DNA of 64,000 bases from Arthrobacter sp. YN (GCF_002224285.1 NZ_CP022436.1:1736001-1800000), one strand, 5' to 3'. Positions 25,844-34,423 are shown, numbered from the stretch's first letter. Made by a program: numbers and translations. Notes: generated by a model not told the origin, from the letters alone.

Positions 25844-25882
25844 CACCCAGCGCAGCCTTAGAACACAGCGCAGTCTTAGCAC
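25829..25882. repeat. Three 18-bp tandem units spanning the maoC stop codon
   Basis: Units 25829-25846, 25847-25864 and 25865-25882. The first and third are identical (ACAGCGCAGTCTTAGCAC); the second differs at three bases. Each carries an in-frame TAG, so the gene has three stop codons 18 bp apart. Confidence 0.9.
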
Positions 25883-25922
25883 CGCCCCAGTCCCTTGCCA
25901 GAACTACAAGCTAGGAATCCGC

Positions 25923-26801
25923 ATGCCCTCTCCCGACCCGTCGTCTCCCTCAGCGGTTCTGCCGTTCACCATGGGTCCGGCCCTCCTGTTCTGTCCAGCC
26001 GACCGGCCGGAGCGTTTCAGGAAGGCAGCCGACCGATCCGATGCCGTGATCCTGGACCTCGAAGATGCAGTGGCCCCGGCGGACAAGCCCCGGGCCCGCG
26101 AAGCGGTTCTTGAGCAGTTGGGTGCCGGCGAGCTGGATCCGGGCAGCACTATTGTCCGGGTGAACCCTGTGGGGACTCCTGAGTTCGAGCTCGATCTCCA
26201 GACGCTGGCGAAGACGCCCTACCGGACCGTCATGCTGGCCAAGGCGGAAAGTGCCGGGCAACTGAAGTCCCTGGCCGGCTACCAGGTCATTGCGCTCTGC
26301 GAGACAGCAGCGGGCATCGTCAACGCCTTCTCCATTGCGGCCGAGCCGAACGCCGTGGGACTGATGTGGGGTGCTGAGGATTTGTTGGCTTCCCTGGGCG
26401 GGCTCTCCAGCAGGAACGACGACGGCGGGTACCGGGCTGTCGCGCTGCACTCACGGTCCGCGGTACTGCTTGCCGCAAAGGCTGCGGGCAAGGAAGCCAT
26501 CGACTCCGTGTATGTGGACATCCCGGATCTGGAAGGATTGTCGGCGGAATCCCACGACGCCGTAGCCAGTGGATTCGGTGCCAAGGCCTGCATCCACCCC
26601 AACCAGGTGGCCGTAGTGCGGGAGGCCTACGCTCCCTCCGCGGAAGTGGTGGCCGAAGCCACCGAGCTCTTGGCTGCAGCGGAAGCGGCAGGCACGGGGG
26701 TGTTCCAGTTCAAGGGCAAGATGATCGACGGGCCCATCCTCAAGCACGCCCAAGCGACACTCCGCCGGGCAGGGCACCGCTTCCAAGGCACAGGCACCTA
26801 G
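25923..26801 (+). CDS. CitE-like CoA ester lyase (HpcH/HpaI family)
   Basis: A 292-residue TIM-barrel lyase. It has VILDLEDAVAP (acidic Mg ligands, about 41-51), a conserved Arg in TIVRVNP, the catalytic-region glutamate in ALCETAAGIVNA, and KACIHPNQV near the end. The mycobacterial counterpart Rv2498c is reported as an (R)-specific beta-hydroxyacyl-CoA lyase that cleaves citramalyl-CoA and HMG-CoA. Here it is the last gene of the leucine operon, where a classical HMG-CoA lyase would be expected and is absent. A strong palindromic terminator follows. Confidence 0.88.
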   Translation: MPSPDPSSPSAVLPFTMGPALLFCPADRPERFRKAADRSDAVILDLEDAVAPADKPRAREAVLEQLGAGELDPGSTIVRVNPVGTPEFELDLQTLAKTPYRTVMLAKAESAGQLKSLAGYQVIALCETAAGIVNAFSIAAEPNAVGLMWGAEDLLASLGGLSSRNDDGGYRAVALHSRSAVLLAAKAAGKEAIDSVYVDIPDLEGLSAESHDAVASGFGAKACIHPNQVAVVREAYAPSAEVVAEATELLAAAEAAGTGVFQFKGKMIDGPILKHAQATLRRAGHRFQGTGT

Positions 26802-26809
26802 CGAGGTGG

Positions 26810-26850
26810 CAGTTAATGCCCATGTTTCCGCACAACATGGGCATTAACTG
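26810..26850. terminator. Perfect 17-bp palindromic hairpin after the leucine operon
   Basis: CAGTTAATGCCCATGTT (26810-26826) pairs without mismatch to 26834-26850 around a 7-nt loop, between convergent genes. Its core resembles that of the hairpin at 54377-54423. Confidence 0.8.
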
Positions 26851-26874
26851 GAGTTTCGGCGGGCGGTCAGAGCG

Positions 26875-27978
26875 CTAGGCGCGTACCGCCGTCGTCAGTT
26901 CCGTCAGTTCAACAGCGGCGGGCCGTGCTGCCTTGCTCTTGATGGTTACCGCCTTCCCGCTTTTGGCGGACTCGAGCACCGATTCCATGACCTCCAGCGC
27001 GTGGAAGGCCAGGTGTCCGCCCGCGCGTGGTTCCTGGCCCGCAGGGGTCGCTGCGAGATCGGCGATGCCGAAGCCGCGGCCCGAGTCCACGTAGCCGGCC
27101 GAAACGGGGAGCGTCTCCCATTCCCCTGCGCCCAGCGCGAAAAGCTGCACATCGCCGTCGAAGTGGTTGGGGTCCGGGACGATCAACGAGCCCCTTTCCC
27201 CGTGGATCTCGATGTTGGGGCTCTTGGTCTTGACGGCGTCGAAGCTCATGAACAGGGTGGACAAAGCACCGGACGCGTGGACCAGGACGCCGGTGACGTG
27301 CGAGTCAATGTCCACTGGCACCGACTCTCCCTGTCGGGGGCCCGAACCGATGGTGCGTTCGGTCCGGGTATGGCTGGCAGCCCCCACCACAGACACCACG
27401 GGACCCAACAGCGTGACCAGGGCCGAGACGTAGTACGGTCCCATGTCCAGCAGGGGACCACCGCCGGGCTGGTAATAGAAGTCGGGGTTGGGATGCCAGC
27501 GCTCGTGGCCGGGAGTTGCCATGGTGGCCGTGGCGGAAACGGGCGCTCCGATCAGGCCGTCATCGATTGCCTTGCGGGCGGTCTGGATTCCTGTACCCAA
27601 CACAGTGTCAGGGGCGCAGCCGACAGCAACTCCAGCCGCTGCGGCTGCATCCAGCACCTGCTGGGCTTCCGCCGTGGTGGCAGCCAGCGGCTTCTCGCCG
27701 TACACGGACTTGCCAGCGGCGATAGCCCTCAGCGCGATGTCGGCGTGGGCCGCAGGGATGGTCAGGTTCAGGACCAGATCCACGTCATCGGCGGCCAGGA
27801 GTCCGTCCACGGTCAGGGCCCGAACGCCGTCGTAGGAGTCGGCAACCGCCTGCGCCCGCGCCGGATCAAGATCAGCAACGGCCACCAGATTGATGGAATC
27901 GAGCCGGCGGAAGGTGGTCAGGTACTGGGCGATGATGGCGCCACAGCCAATCACTCCAACGTTCAGCGGCTTGCCCAC
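26875..27978 (-). CDS. Gfo/Idh/MocA-family dehydrogenase
   Basis: A 367-residue NAD(P)-dependent sugar or polyol dehydrogenase. The Rossmann motif VGVIGCGAIIAQYL is at the N-terminus, the conserved GEKPLAAT (EKP, catalytic Lys) is near residue 95, and the rest is the C-terminal alpha/beta domain. It is the last gene of the ABC-ThuA cluster and overlaps thuA by 16 bp. Together with ThuA it suggests oxidation of a glycoside at C3 and further processing, as described for ThuA/ThuB. The actual substrate is unknown. Confidence 0.87.
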   Translation of the reverse strand: MGKPLNVGVIGCGAIIAQYLTTFRRLDSINLVAVADLDPARAQAVADSYDGVRALTVDGLLAADDVDLVLNLTIPAAHADIALRAIAAGKSVYGEKPLAATTAEAQQVLDAAAAAGVAVGCAPDTVLGTGIQTARKAIDDGLIGAPVSATATMATPGHERWHPNPDFYYQPGGGPLLDMGPYYVSALVTLLGPVVSVVGAASHTRTERTIGSGPRQGESVPVDIDSHVTGVLVHASGALSTLFMSFDAVKTKSPNIEIHGERGSLIVPDPNHFDGDVQLFALGAGEWETLPVSAGYVDSGRGFGIADLAATPAGQEPRAGGHLAFHALEVMESVLESAKSGKAVTIKSKAARPAAVELTELTTAVRA

Positions 27979-28664
27979 AGCATGCCCCTTTCAATGATGG
28001 TTCGGACGTTGCTGTCCTGGAGGATTTCCACGCGGTGGCCGGGGGTGCAGACGAAGATCCTGCCTTCGCCCCACTGACGTGTCCAGATGGCAGGCGAGGT
28101 GACCTCACGATTCCAGGGATCCCATTCCCGCACTTTTTGTGTGGTGGTGGCCAGGACGTCGATGTAGTCATCGGACAGGACCCAGTACTGCTCCGTGACG
28201 AGGTCGAAGTCGCTGATTCCCTGCGTAATGGGGTGGTCGGCGGCGGCGGGCAGCATGTTCACGGTGTAAGGGACGTAGTTGTCCGACTGCTCGCCGATCC
28301 GCTGGTCCGCGTGCTTGCCGGGGTGGCAGGCAAACTGGCCGCCGATCAGGTGCAGGTAGTCCGAGTTGTTGCGATAGGAGTCGGCGATGCCCCCGTGCCA
28401 GCCAGCCAGGCCTGTGCCGTTTTCGACCGCAGCGCGGAGACCCTCGAATTCGTGTTTCTCGATGGTCGTCATGGTCATGCATTGCACTATCAGGTCCACG
28501 CCCGCCATGTACTCGGAGTCGGCATAGATCTTGGGGGATTCTTCCACCCGCACGTCGTAGCCATTGTCCCTGAGGAAGGGAATGAACAGTTCGGTGGCTT
28601 CCACCGGTTGGTGGCCGTCCCAACCGCCTCGAACCGCCAACGCTGTTTTGTTCTCGCTTGTCAT
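27963..28664 (-). CDS. ThuA-domain protein (trehalose-utilisation type)
   Basis: A 233-residue ThuA/glutamine-amidotransferase-like fold protein. It has GGWDGHQP at the N-terminus, GTGLAGWHGGIADSYR and IGGQFACHPG in the core, and a TPGHRVEIL stretch near the end. In rhizobia, ThuA works with a Gfo/Idh dehydrogenase (ThuB) on trehalose and related disaccharides through 3-keto intermediates. The same pairing with an ABC importer is seen here. It starts 9 bp after the stop of the upstream dehydrogenase gene. Confidence 0.87.
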   Translation of the reverse strand: MTSENKTALAVRGGWDGHQPVEATELFIPFLRDNGYDVRVEESPKIYADSEYMAGVDLIVQCMTMTTIEKHEFEGLRAAVENGTGLAGWHGGIADSYRNNSDYLHLIGGQFACHPGKHADQRIGEQSDNYVPYTVNMLPAAADHPITQGISDFDLVTEQYWVLSDDYIDVLATTTQKVREWDPWNREVTSPAIWTRQWGEGRIFVCTPGHRVEILQDSNVRTIIERGMLWASR

Positions 28665-28673
28665 GTTTTCCTT

Positions 28674-29894
28674 TCAGACTTTCTGCCAGCGGCTTGAGTC
28701 ATCCGCGCTCGCCTCGACGGCGGCCAGAACCTTTTGGACCTGCAAAGCGTCAGCGAACGACGGCGACGGCTGCTCGCCTGCGCCGATGGCAGTCACGAGG
28801 TCCACCACCTGATGCGTGAAGCCGTGTTCGTACCCCAGCCCGTGGCCGGTGGGCCACCAGTTGCCGACGTAGGGGTGGGAAGGTTCGGTGACCATGATTT
28901 TTCGGAAGCCCGCGTCAGGTTCCAAGGCGGCATCGTAAAACTGCAGGGAGTTCATGTCCTCGAAATCGAAGGCCAGCGACCCCTTAGTGCCGTTCAGTTC
29001 CAGGCGCATGGCGTTCTTGCGGCCCAAGGCAAACCGGGTAGCTTCGAAGATGCCGATGGGGCCGGAAGCGCCGTTGACGCGTGAGCCTGCGTCAGCGCCG
29101 TCGTCGTTGTTGGCCTCAAAACGGGCGGTAAACAGCGCCGCGTCGTCCACCGTTACTGGCCCTCGAGGACCATCTGCGCCGCCGTGGCCACCAAGCCCCA
29201 CAAGGTCTCCGCCCACCGGGCGTTCCTTGACGAATGTCTCCAGCAAGGCCGAGACGCCGCTGATGTTCAGGCCGGTGATCCATTGCGCGGCGTCGATGCT
29301 GTGCGCGCCGATATCGCCCAGTGATCCGGAACCGGACTTGGACTTGTCCATCCGCCAGGTCAGTGGCGCATCGTCGTCGCTGAGCCAGTCCTGCAGATAC
29401 TGTGCGCGGACGTGCCGGATGGTGCCCAGCCGGCCGTCGGCCACCATCCGCTTGGCCAGTGCCAACGCCGGTGTGCGGCGGTAGCTGAAGCCGCACATGG
29501 AGAACACTCCGCGTTCGGCTGCCGCTTGGGCCACTGCCGTCATTTTCTCCGCTTCCTCCACGGAATTGGCCAGCGGTTTTTCGCAGAGGACATGCTTTCC
29601 CGCATCGAGAGCGGCGATGGCGATCTCCGCGTGCGTGTTGCCCGGCGTACAGATATCGATGAGGTCGATGTCTTCGCGCTCTATCAGACGACGCCAGTCA
29701 GTTTCGGCTGAGTCCCAACCGAATTTGCTGGCTGCTGCCCGGACACCGGCGTCGTTGCGGCCGGCCACGGCAGTCAATTCAGGCCTCAGCGGCAGGTCGA
29801 AGAAGCGCGGCGCTGTCCGCCAGGCGTGGGAGTGGGCGGCTCCCATGAATGAGTAGCCCACCATGCCTACGCGCAAGGGTTGTGGCTGTGTCAT
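28674..29894 (-). CDS. Gfo/Idh/MocA-family dehydrogenase (larger copy)
   Basis: A 406-residue NAD(P)-dependent oxidoreductase. The Rossmann motif (VGMVGYSFMGAAHSHAW) is at residues 9-25, CEKPLANS is near residue 100, and an active-site region with GSLGDIGAHSIDAAQW follows. It differs clearly from the second dehydrogenase of the cluster. It lies 30 bp after the inner-membrane permease gene and before thuA, so it belongs to the importer operon. A ThuB-like role in oxidising the imported glycoside is inferred. Confidence 0.88.
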   Translation of the reverse strand: MTQPQPLRVGMVGYSFMGAAHSHAWRTAPRFFDLPLRPELTAVAGRNDAGVRAAASKFGWDSAETDWRRLIEREDIDLIDICTPGNTHAEIAIAALDAGKHVLCEKPLANSVEEAEKMTAVAQAAAERGVFSMCGFSYRRTPALALAKRMVADGRLGTIRHVRAQYLQDWLSDDDAPLTWRMDKSKSGSGSLGDIGAHSIDAAQWITGLNISGVSALLETFVKERPVGGDLVGLGGHGGADGPRGPVTVDDAALFTARFEANNDDGADAGSRVNGASGPIGIFEATRFALGRKNAMRLELNGTKGSLAFDFEDMNSLQFYDAALEPDAGFRKIMVTEPSHPYVGNWWPTGHGLGYEHGFTHQVVDLVTAIGAGEQPSPSFADALQVQKVLAAVEASADDSSRWQKV

Positions 29895-29924
29895 GCGTGG
29901 TTCCTTTCTACTGGCAACAGCCAG

Positions 29925-30824
29925 TTATTTGCTGAAACCGGCGGTCAGGCCACTGAGCAATTGGCGCCGTGCCACGACGTAAATCACCAGCAGCGGGAGC
30001 GTGGCCAGGACAACCGAGGCGAGCACCGCAGGAATATTGACGCTGAACTCACCTTGGAAGGTCCAGAGCGACAACGGCAGAACGCGGGTGTCCGGGCTTT
30101 GGGTCAAGATCAGCGGGAACAGGAATCCGTTCCATACATGCAGTGCGTTGTAGATGCCAACCGTGATGACAGCAGGCTTGGTCATCGGCAACGCAAGGCG
30201 CCACATCATGGCCCAGTCGGAGCATCCGTCCAGCCGCATCGACTCAAAAAGCTCGTTGGGGACGTCCCTCATGAAGTTGGAGAGAATCAGCACGGAAATG
30301 GGGATGGCAAACGCAATCGAAGGCAGGATGAGTGCCAGCAAAGTGTCGTACATGTGGGCTTTGGTGATCATCCAGTAGATCGGGATGATCGTGGCATGCA
30401 GGGGAATGGCCAGGCCAAGGAGGAACACGTTGTTGGTCCAGCTCAGGAACCTCCCTTTGCCGCGCACAATCGCGTACGCCGCCATGAAGGCTACAAAGAG
30501 GGCTGGAACCACGCTGCCCACCGTCACGATCAGGCTGTTGGTGAAGTACTTGGCGAACTCGTTCTCCAAGACCAGTTTGTAGTTGTCCAGTGTTGGTTCC
30601 GCCGGGGGCAGCAGCGGATTGGAAGTGAAGAAGCCTGCCTGGTTCTTCAAGCTGGTGATCACCACGTAGTACACGGGCACAATGATGACCGCGAGCCAGA
30701 GCCAGCCACCCAGTCCGCCGAGGAAGTTGGGCCGTGAGCGGCCCATTTTCTGCGGACGACGGCGGGCGGCCGCCGGTTCGGTCAGTGGTGCCGGTGCTGT
30801 GGGGAGTTGTGTGGTGGAAGCCAT
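29925..30824 (-). CDS. Carbohydrate ABC transporter permease, MalG type
   Basis: A 299-residue permease with six membrane helices, a Pro/Ala-rich cytoplasmic start, and the EAA loop near the C-terminal third (ESMRLDGCSDWAMMWRLALP) that docks the ATPase. It is coupled to the other permease by a one-base overlap. There is no ATPase gene in the cluster, so the importer probably uses a shared MsmX/MsmK-type ATPase encoded elsewhere, as is common for CUT1 importers. Confidence 0.92.
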   Translation of the reverse strand: MASTTQLPTAPAPLTEPAAARRRPQKMGRSRPNFLGGLGGWLWLAVIIVPVYYVVITSLKNQAGFFTSNPLLPPAEPTLDNYKLVLENEFAKYFTNSLIVTVGSVVPALFVAFMAAYAIVRGKGRFLSWTNNVFLLGLAIPLHATIIPIYWMITKAHMYDTLLALILPSIAFAIPISVLILSNFMRDVPNELFESMRLDGCSDWAMMWRLALPMTKPAVITVGIYNALHVWNGFLFPLILTQSPDTRVLPLSLWTFQGEFSVNIPAVLASVVLATLPLLVIYVVARRQLLSGLTAGFSK

Positions 30825-31750
30825 TACGCACCTTCCAATTGGCTGGCGTTGCGGTTCTTGCCGCCGAGTCGTTGAAGGAACACTGCCAGGGCCAGCCCGA
30901 TGACTACCAGGATCACTCCCAGCGCGCTCGCCGCGCCCATGTCGTTGGCTTTGAAGCCAGTGAGGTACATGTGCAGCGGCAACAGCCTGGTGGAATAGCC
31001 GGGGCCGCCCGCGGTCAGCACGAACACCAGGTCAAAGTAGGCCAGGGACCCCACCACCATGAGGGTGGAGGAAGTGATGATGGTGTACTTCAACTGGGGG
31101 AGCGTGATGTTGAAGAACTGCTGCATGCGGCCGGCGCCGTCGATCTGCGCGGCTTCGTAGAGTGAAGCGGGGATCTGCCGGACGCCGCCTTGGTAGATCA
31201 GGGTGTGGAACGGAACAAACTGCCACGCGATGACGAAGACCACCACGAACAGGACCAGATCGGAGTTGCCCAGCCAGTCCTGCGCCAGGAACGGCAAACC
31301 CAAGCCGGGGCCGAGGCCGAAGTTCGGGTCCAGCAGGGCCTTGAAGGCGATGGCCACAGCCGCAGAAGAAAGCAGCAATGGAACGAAGTACAGGACGGCC
31401 AAGGCGGCACGATACTTCTGGTTCGCGGCGGTGAAGACGCCCAGCAGGAGACTGATGGGTGCCTGGACGATGAAGGAGAAGAACATGATCTTGGCCGTGA
31501 CCAGCAAGGCGTTGCCCGTCACAGGATCGGCCAGGACGGTGTTCCAGCTGGACAGGCCGTCGAGCTTGATCTCGCCCAGGCCATCCCAGCGGGTGAAGCT
31601 CAGGAACAGGACTCCCAGGAGCGGAAGGATGGCGAACAGCATGAAGAACGCGAGCGCCGGGGCGGCCAGCCACCCCGACGGACCCTTCTCGAGGGTCCGT
31701 CGGGACGGTTGTACCCGGGCGGTCCGGCGGTGCGCAGTAGTGGACGACAC
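30824..31750 (-). CDS. Carbohydrate ABC transporter permease, MalF type
   Basis: A 308-residue permease with six membrane helices. The EAA loop is visible as SLYEAAQIDGAGRMQQFFNI, with the following Pro. It partners the MalG-type subunit next to it and the solute-binding lipoprotein encoded 4 bp upstream. It is part of the LacI-controlled operon running from 33.1 kb down to 26.9 kb. Confidence 0.92.
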   Translation of the reverse strand: MSSTTAHRRTARVQPSRRTLEKGPSGWLAAPALAFFMLFAILPLLGVLFLSFTRWDGLGEIKLDGLSSWNTVLADPVTGNALLVTAKIMFFSFIVQAPISLLLGVFTAANQKYRAALAVLYFVPLLLSSAAVAIAFKALLDPNFGLGPGLGLPFLAQDWLGNSDLVLFVVVFVIAWQFVPFHTLIYQGGVRQIPASLYEAAQIDGAGRMQQFFNITLPQLKYTIITSSTLMVVGSLAYFDLVFVLTAGGPGYSTRLLPLHMYLTGFKANDMGAASALGVILVVIGLALAVFLQRLGGKNRNASQLEGA

Positions 31751-31754
31751 CGGG

Positions 31755-33074
31755 CTACTTTCCGATCGTTGCGTTCATGGTGGAAGCGAACTGTTCCGGG
31801 GTGATCTTCTTCAGGAAGATCTGGTCCAGGTTGGCCAGCATGGCATCGCCCTGCGCGGGGCTGAGGGCCTGGTCCCAGGACAGGGTGAAGTCCGGTGCAT
31901 CTTTGGCGAGCCCATAAACGTAGGTCAGGAAGTCCTTGTCAGGGGATGCCGCCAGCTTGTCTTCAATACCGGTGACCACGGGTACGGCTCCTGAGTCGAT
32001 AAGGCCTTGGACGTTCTCATCGGTGAACATTCCGTCCTTGACGTACTCAAGGGCCGTTTTCTTCTGTTCTTCGGTGGCTTTGGAGGAAACCGACCAGAAG
32101 TTGGTGGGGTTGCCCACTACGTTGGCCGGGTCACCTTTGCCGCCCTCGACGGTGGGGAAGGGGGTGTATCCGAGCTTGCCGCTGTTGACGAAGTCCGCTG
32201 CGTCCTTCTTCATTCCCTGGTAGATCCAGCTGCCCTGCAGGATCATGGCGGCCTTGCCGGTGTAGAGCAGGGCCTGGTCGGCGTTGCTGTCCGCGGCTAT
32301 GGAGGAGAATCCGTTGATGAAGCCGCCTGCATCCACCAGTTCCTGGATTTTGGTCAGTGCTTCGATCACGGCGGGATCGGACCAGGCACCGGGTTTGTTG
32401 GCGGCGATGCTGGCGAACACTTCCGGGCCGCCGATGCGGTCCACCAGGTATTCGAGCCACATGAGGTCCGGCCACTTGGACTGCCCACCCAAGGAGAAGG
32501 GTGCCACGCCTGCGGCCTTGAACTTGGGCACCAGTGCCATGAGTTCTTCCCAGGTCTTGGGGGCCTCGGCGCCGATCTTGTCGAAGACTTCCTTGTTGTA
32601 GTAGAGAACTACGGGCTGCACTTTGTTGTTGGGGAGGGCATAGGTCTTGCCGTCGATCACGCCGCTTTCCAGGATGGAGGGAAGGTAGCGGTTCTGGACT
32701 TCCGGGTTTTCCTTGAGGAATCCTGTGAGGTCATCCACCTGACCGGCATCAACGTAGGACTTGAGGACTCCGCCGCCCCAGCCGTAGACGAGGGTGGGCC
32801 CCTGGCCGGCTCCCACGGCGGTGCGGACTTTGGTCTTGTAGGCATCGTTGGCGAAGAAGTCGAGCTTGATGGCCGAATCGGGGTGTGCCTTGTTCCAGGA
32901 GTCCACGGCTGCCTGGACTACGGGCTGGTCACCGCCAGTGAGGCCCCACATGGTTGCCGAATCTCCGGAGGCTCCTGTTCCGGCCGGCCCTGAGGACCCG
33001 CAGGCTGCGAGTGCGATCGACAATGCGGCTGCAGAAACGGCCATTCCGGCGGTGCGCAACTTGAGACTATTCAT
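31755..33074 (-). CDS. Sugar-binding lipoprotein of ABC importer (CUT1)
   Basis: A 439-residue extracellular solute-binding protein. The lipoprotein signal ends in SIALAAC with lipidated C25, followed by a Gly/Ser/Ala-rich linker. The body fits the MalE-type family 1 (FTVDxxWxxxxxDLMWLEYLVDRIGG-like region near residue 205, and a TGKAAMILQGSW motif near 283). The ATG at 33074 was chosen because it starts the signal peptide directly. It is the first gene of the importer operon and lies opposite the LacI regulator across a 281-bp region with operator-like palindromes. Confidence 0.9.
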   Translation of the reverse strand: MNSLKLRTAGMAVSAAALSIALAACGSSGPAGTGASGDSATMWGLTGGDQPVVQAAVDSWNKAHPDSAIKLDFFANDAYKTKVRTAVGAGQGPTLVYGWGGGVLKSYVDAGQVDDLTGFLKENPEVQNRYLPSILESGVIDGKTYALPNNKVQPVVLYYNKEVFDKIGAEAPKTWEELMALVPKFKAAGVAPFSLGGQSKWPDLMWLEYLVDRIGGPEVFASIAANKPGAWSDPAVIEALTKIQELVDAGGFINGFSSIAADSNADQALLYTGKAAMILQGSWIYQGMKKDAADFVNSGKLGYTPFPTVEGGKGDPANVVGNPTNFWSVSSKATEEQKKTALEYVKDGMFTDENVQGLIDSGAVPVVTGIEDKLAASPDKDFLTYVYGLAKDAPDFTLSWDQALSPAQGDAMLANLDQIFLKKITPEQFASTMNATIGK

Positions 33075-33183
33075 GTGCAGTTTCCATTCGTCCTTCGGGC
33101 TCGACGCTGATGGCCCGGTTGTTCGTGTAAAAGCCGCACTCCGCGGTGTGGGGATCAGCTTCGATCGTCCGTTTCCGCTGACT

Positions 33184-33214
33184 TTTCGAAATGTTTCGAA
33201 GGTCCTTTCGGAAG
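33184..33214. promoter_or_regulatory. Cluster of CG-centred palindromes (LacI operators)
   Basis: TTTCGAAA (33184-33191), TTTCGAAG (33194-33201) and CTTTCGGAAG (33205-33214) lie in close succession, 110-140 bp upstream of the binding-protein start. LacI-family operators are typically palindromes centred on CG. Confidence 0.55.
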
Positions 33215-33231
33215 TGCCCACCCAACTTAGC

Positions 33232-33247
33232 CGTGAGCCACGTCACC
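33232..33247. promoter_or_regulatory. Crp/GlxR-type core palindrome
   Basis: CGTGAGCCACGTCACC keeps the GTGA-N6-TCAC core but lacks the outer T and A. It lies between the two groups of LacI-type palindromes. Confidence 0.35.
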
Positions 33248-33338
33248 GTCAAGGGTCAATTTTCAGGAATCGCCGCAACCATGAGACCCCTGTTGACGGG
33301 CGAGCCGACGGCGATGCACACTGTCTGCATCCGAAACT

Positions 33339-33346
33339 TTTCGAAA
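33339..33346. promoter_or_regulatory. Proximal LacI-type palindrome
   Basis: TTTCGAAA inside ACTTTTCGAAAGT lies 10 bp before the LacI start codon at 33356. It is a candidate autoregulatory operator, about 155 bp from the distal cluster, a distance that would allow looping. Confidence 0.5.
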
Positions 33347-33355
33347 GTGATAACC

Positions 33356-34423
33356 GTGAGCATCGACGATAGGCCCTCCAAACTGACCCTTTCTGCCGTC
33401 GCGCAGGAGGTGGGAGTATCTGTGCCCACGGTCTCCAAAGTGGTCAACGGGCGCGGGGACGTAGCGCAAGCCACCCGGGCCCGCGTGTTGGCGGCTCTGC
33501 AGCGCACAGGCTATAAATCTCCCCTCCAGCGCAAAAGCAACCCGGCGCAGCGGACAGTCGAAGCGGTCTTTGATTCCCTCAATTCGGCCTACAACATGGA
33601 AGTCCTCAAGGGGATCATGGAGCAGGCAAACGTCTCCGACATGGAAGTGATCCTGTCCGTGACCGGTCTTCAGGCGGCGCCTCCGCTGGGACCGGAAGAA
33701 CGCGCTCAACGGATGGTCGATGAAGGCCGCAGCGGGATGATCGTGGTGACCTCCGCCTTTGGCACTGCGCACTTGGAGGCCTTCCAAAGGCGTCAAATTC
33801 CCATCGTGGTGATCGACCCCCTCAACCCGCCCCCGGCTGACCTGTTCAGTGTGGGCGCCAGCAACTGGGCCGGCGGGAAAGCCGCCGCGACGCACCTCCT
33901 GGGGCTGGGGCACCGACGGATTGCTTTCATCGGCGGCCCTGCCACCGCCGAATGCAGCCAGGCCAGGCTGCACGGCTACATGGCCGCACTCATGGCCGCA
34001 GGAATCACGGTGGAACACGAATATGTTTCGGCAGGCCCCTTCCGGCCCGAGACCGGGGCCGCCGCCTTCAAGGCCCTGTTGGCGCTGGAGGATCCGCCCA
34101 CGGCAGTCTTCGCCGGCAGCGACAGCATCGCCATGGGGGTGCTGGCCGAGGCCCGAAGGCAGGACGTGCGGATTCCCGAGGAAATGAGCCTGGTGGGGTT
34201 CGACGGCACCTATCAGGCCGAAGAATCCACACCGCCCCTCACCTCCGTGAGCCAGCCGCTTCAAGAGATCGGGCGATCGGCGCTGAACTTCATCCTTCGC
34301 CAGATGCAGGGCGAAGACATCGACTCCCGGCGCGTGGAACTCGCCACCCACCTGGTGGTCCGGGAATCCACGGCACCCCCCGTGGACCTCGGCTCACGAA
34401 AGAAAGCGGCGTCGCGGGTTTAG
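33356..34423 (+). CDS. LacI-family transcriptional regulator
   Basis: A 355-residue repressor. Residues 8-55 form the helix-turn-helix and hinge (LSAVAQEVGVSVPTVSKVVNGR), followed by a periplasmic-binding-protein-like sugar domain (about 70-340) with the conserved SDSIAMGVLAEAR and VGFDGT motifs. The start is GTG 33356, just before the helix-turn-helix; longer in-frame starts would add about 55 residues unlike the family and run into the operator region. It is divergent from the sugar importer operon and very likely controls it. Its 3' end overlaps the convergent lipase-maturation-factor gene by 30 bp. Confidence 0.9.
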   Translation: MSIDDRPSKLTLSAVAQEVGVSVPTVSKVVNGRGDVAQATRARVLAALQRTGYKSPLQRKSNPAQRTVEAVFDSLNSAYNMEVLKGIMEQANVSDMEVILSVTGLQAAPPLGPEERAQRMVDEGRSGMIVVTSAFGTAHLEAFQRRQIPIVVIDPLNPPPADLFSVGASNWAGGKAAATHLLGLGHRRIAFIGGPATAECSQARLHGYMAALMAAGITVEHEYVSAGPFRPETGAAAFKALLALEDPPTAVFAGSDSIAMGVLAEARRQDVRIPEEMSLVGFDGTYQAEESTPPLTSVSQPLQEIGRSALNFILRQMQGEDIDSRRVELATHLVVRESTAPPVDLGSRKKAASRV

